Assembly (NCBI GenBank): GCA_013396755.1
Contig: VWZF01001856.1
Coordinates: forward strand, 1,119,710-1,183,709
DNA length: 64,000 nucleotides
Source: Sclerurus mexicanus
Lineage: Eukaryota > Chordata > Aves > Passeriformes > Furnariidae
Direction of reading: 5' to 3'
The notes under the pieces are model-generated. The model was not told the DNA's origin and searched no databases. It saw nothing but the letters and a program-made list of their open reading frames with translations. Made by a program: the position numbers and the translations under genes. This document shows, in pieces, positions 58,469-64,000 of this stretch (position 1 is the stretch's first letter; each line of letters begins with the position of its first letter).

Positions 58469-58565
58469 GAATAGAATAGAATAGAATAGAATAGAATAGA
58501 ATAGAATAGAATAGAATAGAATAGAATAGAATAGAATAGAATAGAATAGAATAGAATAGAATAGA
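58469..58565. repeat. Perfect (GAATA)n pentanucleotide microsatellite, about 19 units
   Basis: 97 bases of unbroken GAATA repeats with no substitution visible. It produces a false SILFY-type repeat protein in a minus-strand frame (58350-58718). Purity implies recent expansion and probable length variation between individuals. Not a CRISPR array: there are no spacers. Confidence 0.99.
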
Positions 58566-59289
58566 TTGTTTTAATTTAGAAATAACTAATTTATACAAAC
58601 TGTAAAAGTCATGTTTTAGACTCAAAAATAACTGAATTTTTGTTACAGGTAGGTAAGGATGCAAAAAGACATGAAGGAAAGAAGGAAATAGTACTGCTTC
58701 AGCAAAATATTTTTGCAAAACCTAGCTGACATTCTTAACTATGGGATTCATGAGGAGCAGCAACAATGCTTGAAGCCTTTCACCATAAATCTGTGATAAA
58801 AAATGGATAGCCCCTCCAGATTCACACCAAAAGCAAGTTGAGCCATCTGTCGTGTAATCTTCCAGGCTGAAATTGGGAAAGTCAAGGTAACTAATCTTGA
58901 TGTTGGCCATACTGCTGACTTTGGCTACAGGGAAGAGACTACAATGTTCTGGCAGTGTGAGTCAGGCAGGCCTGCATGGATCACTGGCCCTTTGGAAAAA
59001 AGGATCCTATTCTCATGCATGGGAATGATTGTACCCCAACCCCTGGACTTCATCTGGGATGTTTACCATTAGGAGGACAATTTTGGTAGATACCTCCATC
59101 AATCCAGCACCCTTTCAGGAGGGAATTACCCTTTTCCTCTTAAAACTCTGAGTATGGAACTCAATTTTATAGTTTCTGGATATGTGCCTATAAAAGAGGG
59201 AAGTATATTTTTTTTAATTTGATTTGGATTTCAAATTATTCTATCTTTATGGATACACTTAAGGTTCACAAGGTCTGTCCGTGTTCAAA
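58566..59289. other. Unique sequence
   Basis: No gene or repeat recognised. Confidence 0.45.
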
Positions 59290-59510
59290 CTGGAAGAAGG
59301 GAAATTTAGGTTAGGTATATGAAATTCTTCCCTGTGAGGGTGATTAGGTACTGTCACAGGTTGCCCAGAGAAGCTGTGTCTGCCCCATCCCTGGAAGTGT
59401 TCAAGGCCAGGCTGGATGGGGCTTGGAGCAACCTGGGCTAGTGGAAGGGGGTGGAATGAGATTATCTTTAAGGTTCCTTGCAACTCAAACCATTTGATGA
59501 TTCTATGACT
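59290..59510 (+). mobile_element. CR1 LINE 3' fragment, plus strand
   Basis: 'GGAAGAAGGGAAATTTAGGT', 'TAGGTATATGAAATTCTTCC', 'CTGTGAGGGTGATTAGGTAC', 'AGGTTGCCCAGAGAAGCTGT', 'CCATCCCTGGAAGTGTTCAA', 'GGATGGGGCTTGGAGCAACC', 'TGGGCTAGTGGAAGGGGGTG' (the TGTCCCTGCCCATGGCA segment is deleted) and 'CAACTCAAACCATTTGATGA'. A minus-strand 97-codon frame over it is an artefact. Confidence 0.97.
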
Positions 59511-61069
59511 GTACAACTCTGACTTTGAGATCACTGGAGACAGTTTGGCCACATCCTTTTAAAACACAGTGACAACACCTAAATTGCCTGCTGAGAATGA
59601 TTTCTAGCCATGCTGACTCTTGACAGTGACTAGGAATTATTTCAGAGACTGCTAGCTGGATCAGACCAAAATGATTCATTAATATTTAAATAGTACAGAT
59701 GACCAAGTTCCAGTGTTTAGGAACAAACCCTGGCTTTGTTTAATATGTTGGCACAGGTGCCAAGTAAAACCCAGCTAGGCCAAATAAAATAGTTTCCAAG
59801 GCATGAGGAAAAAATGAAAAAAACCCAAGTATTTGTCTTTGTTCTTGTATATACAGAAACTAAACACAGGGTTCTCACACTCAGGGTATTTTCTCAGTGA
59901 CAGCCTCCTAGCAAGAAGACCTGTAGGAAATAAGATGGAAAAGGTCATACATCACCACACTTCCACCCTTGGATCACAAATTATTGGTTCCAACATTATT
60001 ATTATTATTTGCCACTCGTACAGAGAGCAGAGAGAGGCCTTAGAAAGGTAAAAACTCACTGTGAGAACTTCTGTACAGACATAAAGTTAGTTACAGCCCC
60101 TTCAATTAAAGGGTTTGCAGTCCAGTGTATGATAAGTTTTTTTTGTCTTGATATGCAGAACTAATTTGCTCTTTTATAACACCTCACTGCATTTTTATAT
60201 CTTAAGACAAGAACTTCAGGTCACCCTTCATAGCTCCAAGGCTGAGTGTAGGAGAAGGAAAGGGAGAAATGGAAGGAGCTTTATCTGCTTGAGCTTTATC
60301 AGTCATGTGAAGAGGGTTTCAGATGAATTTAGGTACCTTGGTGATATGCATCCTGTGTAAGACAAGCTTCCAGCTTTCCTCTGCTCTTAGTGCAAAGGGC
60401 TAAGCACTTCCAGAATGTGAACTATCCCATGTTTTCCAGATACCTCTATTAGGAAGGACCAAATCAGCTTTGGAGGTGTCTAGCTCTCTCCACGGTTATA
60501 AAGTTCAGCTAATTAATCTCCTTGGTTTACATCTTAAAATGCATTGCAGAGCACAAAGTGGCATTTGAGATGTCTTGCAGAGTGTAAGACATCTGTCTGG
60601 GGCCAGCAGATGTAGCACAACTTGATTGTACACTCATCTTTCTGAACTGGCAGCTGACAATCAAGTGAGCAAAGACCTACTGTGCATTCAATGCACCCAG
60701 GAGAGGGTAAAATTATTCCCATTCCTACAGTTAGGTATAATAAATTTCACCCTTGGTTTTGCCCTCTGCGTTTTGATAGCAGCTGCAGGAAGCTTGTACT
60801 AGGCTGGACCACCCTGCTGTTTTCAGTATCCTGTTAACTAAAATCCACACAAGAAATAAATTGGACATACGGAGATGATTGTCACCAAATAGCACTTCAT
60901 CATTCTACATGTTAATTCCTCTCTGAAAAATGAGAATAATTGATTTTCTTGACACTTTTTATTGTGAAGTCTTTGGGGTAGTGAAGATTTTTTTTTTATT
61001 CTGTATTCCTGTGCACAGCAGATACCTGATTTCACCTGGGACCTCGTAGCACTGCTGAGCAATATGCAT
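59511..61069. other. Unique sequence
   Basis: (TTA)n of 15 bases at 59995-60010, T8 run at 60988. No gene supported. Confidence 0.5.
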
Positions 61070-61340
61070 TTAAAATAAAAAATGTCATAGATTACTTAAA
61101 CTCTGCAAGACCCTGCGGATTCCATACTGTACTGAAATTTCCCAGCCAAAAATTTTCAAACACGTTAAGAATAGGAATGTCTGGCAGAGATGGCTATTTT
61201 ATTTATTTATTTATAACATTTTCCCCCATAGGGCTACGATCACTTGAGAGGTTGCGATTTTGCAGCTTCAAAAAACACGAGGCTACCCTGCTTGCCGTGC
61301 TATTGCACTTGATATGGACTGCCAGGCAATCATTGCATTA
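61070..61340. other. Candidate conserved noncoding element H
   Basis: Unique DNA with retained CpGs (CTGCGGAT, CACGTT, CTACGATC, TTGCGATT, ACACGAGG, TTGCCGTG) and balanced composition, split by a (TTTA)n tract (61197-61215). The 61230-61345 half, with GCTATTGCACTTGATATGGA and GGCAATCATTGCATTAGG, is the more striking. No frame of note. Confidence 0.3.
61197..61215. repeat. (TTTA)n tract
   Basis: Four to five ATTT units. Confidence 0.85.
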
Positions 61341-61811
61341 GGAACAAAAAATTATATATAAATATCTCAAAGAAATAACCAGAGAAACTCATGATACTCT
61401 GGAAGTAAAAGTGCGATCCATCACCTGAGCCATGCCATTTCAGAAGGCTCATGCATTAAACATAATGGAAGGGAGTAGTACAGCTCCAGTTCAATATGTG
61501 ACTTGTGAGCTATCACAGGGCTTCTGACTCAGTATTACTAAGAAATGTTCCCTGACTGTCACTGCAAAGGTATGAGAGGGAGATTCTCTAAGGACCAATT
61601 AATGGGAATGGAAGAAAATTCTGGTAGATTGGTTGCCAGTGGGAGAAAAGTGAGTGGAGAATGGTGAAGAATAATGTATGTTTGCAATTTACTTATTAGC
61701 CTTATGAAAAAAAAAAGAGCAACACATGCCAAATGAAATAACAAAAGATCTTAGCAGCATTTGTAAATACCATTTTAATTATTTAAGCTGAATGTGGCTA
61801 GAAAGCTGCTG
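61341..61811. other. Unique spacer
   Basis: No feature recognised; short A run at 61706-61716. Confidence 0.4.
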
Positions 61812-61847
61812 CCTTTTTTCTTTTTTTTTCTTTTTTTTTTTTTTTTT
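61812..61847. repeat. Pyrimidine-only T-rich tract
   Basis: 36 bases of T with three C interruptions after the initial CC; ends in T17. Confidence 0.9.
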
Positions 61848-62330
61848 AAGGGACACTGTTGCTAATCAACTCAACAGCCCCATTTTATGTCACAAAACCA
61901 CAGTGTTCTGCCACAGAGGAAGCTCACTGTTGCAGTTCCTTAAAGCTTGTATCCTTTAATCACAGCTGAAATAATGGCATCTTAACTCTGGCAAGCTCAT
62001 GTAGAGATTTATTTTTTTCCTGTTTCCCTTTCTGCTCATTTGTTTGGTCTTTTTCCACTTGTGTATCCATTGCTTTTATCTGAGACTTTCCAACCACAAT
62101 ACAAAGGCTCATTAATTAAATCTCACAGTACTCTGCAAAGTAGGGCTGTGAGGTTAAAAAACACCCAGTGCCGTTCAGTTTGAAGGCAGTGTTTTGTGAT
62201 TAATTATTGCACAAATTTGGTTGGTGCTGTACATTTTCTCTCCTGTTTCCATTGACGTGGTTGGTGTTGCACCTCTTGAAGGCTCATAACCAGTTTACTG
62301 TGAATCTTTGGCTGATGTGTTCTTTGTAAT
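61848..62330. other. Candidate conserved noncoding element I
   Basis: Repeat-free block following the T tract, with GCTAATCAACTCAACAG, TTTATGTCACAAAACCACAG (CDX/RUNX-like words), CCTTTAATCACAGCTGAAATAATGG, GCTCATTAATTAAATCTC (62108-62123) and GTGATTAATTATTGCAC (62197-62213). Many AT homeobox cores stand in otherwise complex sequence. No coding frame. Composition-based inference. Confidence 0.3.
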
Positions 62331-64000
62331 GGAAAAAAAAGAGCTTTTATCTTCAAGCTTCTCTATTTTCAGGAATTAATCTAGCCCACCTGATTCTGAT
62401 TGAGGAAGGTAGACTGTCAAAAAAACCAAAAAAACCTTTCTCTTTGAAATGGCAACCCAAAGCCAAATTCTTCTTCCAGCTACACCTGTGTAAACCATTT
62501 TGTTCCCATTAGACCTTGGGTCTTGATACAGTCAAGTATATAAGGATGATCTTAACTATATAATCTCATTTTTCAAGTCCAGAAGGATTCTAATTGTCAT
62601 CTAATCTGGTGAATAGGATTGAAGCTTAAGAATTTTAATTAATTGCTCCTAAAATGTGTCTAATAGTCTAACAGAGTAATAAGCATGAGGCTTTATTTTG
62701 AATTTTGGAATGTAATGGTGGCCTGCTTTAGAAATATTCTATTGTCACTATAGCTGGGTTCACTCCTAGTCACGGTCACAGACAAAGCACAAAGTGAGAC
62801 AGGTTTGGCATCTGCTCCCTGAGGAAACTACTTTCTCTTCTTGTTTCTGCAGCCTGTCAGGAGAGTGGGAAGGAAACGGGACAGATCTGCTGCAGCTTCC
62901 ACCAGTTATGGTGTGACCCAGGAGATTGTTTTGGGCTCATTGTCAATATAAACTCCATTTGAGTTAATGCATGAAACTGGTGACTTAGCAAGGTAAGAGA
63001 TGAGGATAAAATCAATTAAGAATTGCCACTTCCTTTAGTCTTGAGGGAACAGTTTTGTTGGCATACTAATAGATGGCACAGTGATATGTGTTGTTTGGAA
63101 TATGATGTTGAGAGTTATATAAAATCATTCTTTCCCACTTAGCCAGGAAACAGTGCTGTATGAGGGTATGTGTGCATATATATATATGTACATTAGTTTT
63201 TCCACATGGGAATTACAGTCTCAAAACACAATTAGGAGACAGGAGACACATCAGGGAAAATACACATCCCTCAAATATTCACAAATGGTGTGAATTCTGC
63301 TCTTACTTTCAGAAACTTTTCCTTACAGAGAAGCTCTAACAACAAAAAACACACTTAGCAATAAATTGAACATAGAATGCGACATTTCAATTTGGATCTA
63401 AGTAGTTACTAAACTTCAAATTCAACTTGGAAGAGTTAATAAAAAAAATAAAAAAAACAGTAGTAATAATAGGATTTGGTATTACTCAGACTAGATATTT
63501 ATATTCCTGTTTATATTTCTCTAAATACAATATTCCTTTAGATGTGAGTTCTATGATTACAAGCTCCAAAGAGGAAAAAATAGGTTTGTACAGCCCCTCT
63601 TGGTAAAAAGGGAAACAAGTCTGTGTGTTTCTTAAATAATAGTTCCAATAAAAAGATAAAAAGTAGAAAAGAGCTCTCATCTGGTAATAGATATAAAAGC
63701 CTGGAGGCCACCATAGTATAACTGACATTGAAACCTAATATTTTAAGTCTTTTTCATTTTTCCCATTCTAAATTATGAAAATTCTTTCAGACAAGTATTT
63801 TTACCTTGATTTCAAGAGGTCAAAATTTTCAATCTAATGGAAGAGACAGGAAAAAAAAAAAAGAAAGAAAGACAAGAATTACTAAGTAGTTGCACAAAAT
63901 ACTAGAGATGAAGTAAAAGCTATTTCAAGCAAAATTTTCCTGGTACTACGCTCCTGGGACAGGTCTCCAAGGATAACAACAGTACTGATGGACCTGTATC
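62331..64000. other. Unique AT-rich sequence with old-repeat scraps
   Basis: 62462-62496 ('GCCAAATTCTTCTTCCAGCT' then 'ACACCTGTGTAAACC') and 62562-62620 ('TTTTTCAAGTCCAGAAGGAT' then 'TTGTCATCTAATCTGG') match signatures of sauropsid-wide old repeats; the second is of the same kind as 50492. Low-complexity tracts: (TA)n at 63177-63188, A-rich 63438-63458, purine run 63849-63871. No gene supported to the end of the window. Confidence 0.5.

Noticed and set aside
58469..58565. Repeat array considered as CRISPR
   Set aside because: Units are 5 bases with no spacers, and the genome is vertebrate.
58350..58718. Minus-strand frame with repeated SILFY units
   Set aside because: A translation of the GAATA microsatellite, not a repeat protein.
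1..64000. Endogenous retrovirus or LTR element
   Set aside because: I saw no paired LTRs, primer-binding site, polypurine tract plus LTR arrangement, or gag/pol-like frame; the polypurine run at 25851 is a simple repeat.

Overview
The window looks like vertebrate nuclear DNA from a bird, most likely a neoavian and possibly a songbird. The main reason is 24 fragments of CR1 LINEs on both strands. Several keep the typical avian CR1 3' end, in which a 'CCTTCCAACCC' type block runs into short ATTCTATG-like units. CR1 makes up roughly 5.5 kb (about 8.5 %) of the window. The rest is AT-rich, CpG-depleted unique sequence with short microsatellites, A- and T-rich tracts and a few worn MIR-like and other amniote-wide fossils. 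Nothing suggests a bacterium, plasmid, phage or virus.

I find no protein-coding gene, exon, tRNA, rRNA or other RNA gene that I can support. The longest open frames (up to about 148 codons) are chance frames, antisense readings of CR1, or readings of low-complexity DNA. The only recognisable protein-like matches are decayed C-terminal reverse-transcriptase remnants inside CR1 copies, clearest on the minus strand near 22.4-22.7, 35.8-36.0, 41.4-41.8 and 48.0-48.6 kb. The window is therefore a gene desert or the inside of a very large intron; sequence alone does not tell which.

Layout: 0-13 kb is unique sequence with five plus-strand CR1 tails, two MIR-like fossils, an 18-bp perfect palindrome and conserved-looking blocks at 9.5 and 11.4 kb. 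From 13 to 24 kb there are mixed CR1 fragments (including the 535-bp copy at 22.1 kb), a (CA)n tract and AT-rich filler. From 24 to 31.3 kb the sequence holds the most unusual unique DNA: a CpG-dense patch at 25.5 kb, an 80-bp polypurine tract, a hairpin plus 56-bp tandem duplication at 26.2 kb, a CpG-retaining block at 28.1-28.5 kb, a cluster of three CR1s, and dense motif-rich blocks at 30.1 and 30.9-31.2 kb. From 31 to 41 kb it is repeat-poor, with one CR1 lacking its 3' end and a C-tract with G-quadruplex potential at 38.26 kb. From 41 to 49 kb five CR1s in a row lie on the minus strand. From 49 to 60 kb there are scattered CR1s and a perfect (GAATA)n array of about 19 units. The last 4 kb have no CR1 and include two more conserved-looking blocks (61.1-61.3 and 61.85-62.3 kb).

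The 'conserved-looking' calls rest only on composition, retained CpGs and motif density. They are hypotheses that a multi-species alignment would settle at once. No new gene system was found.
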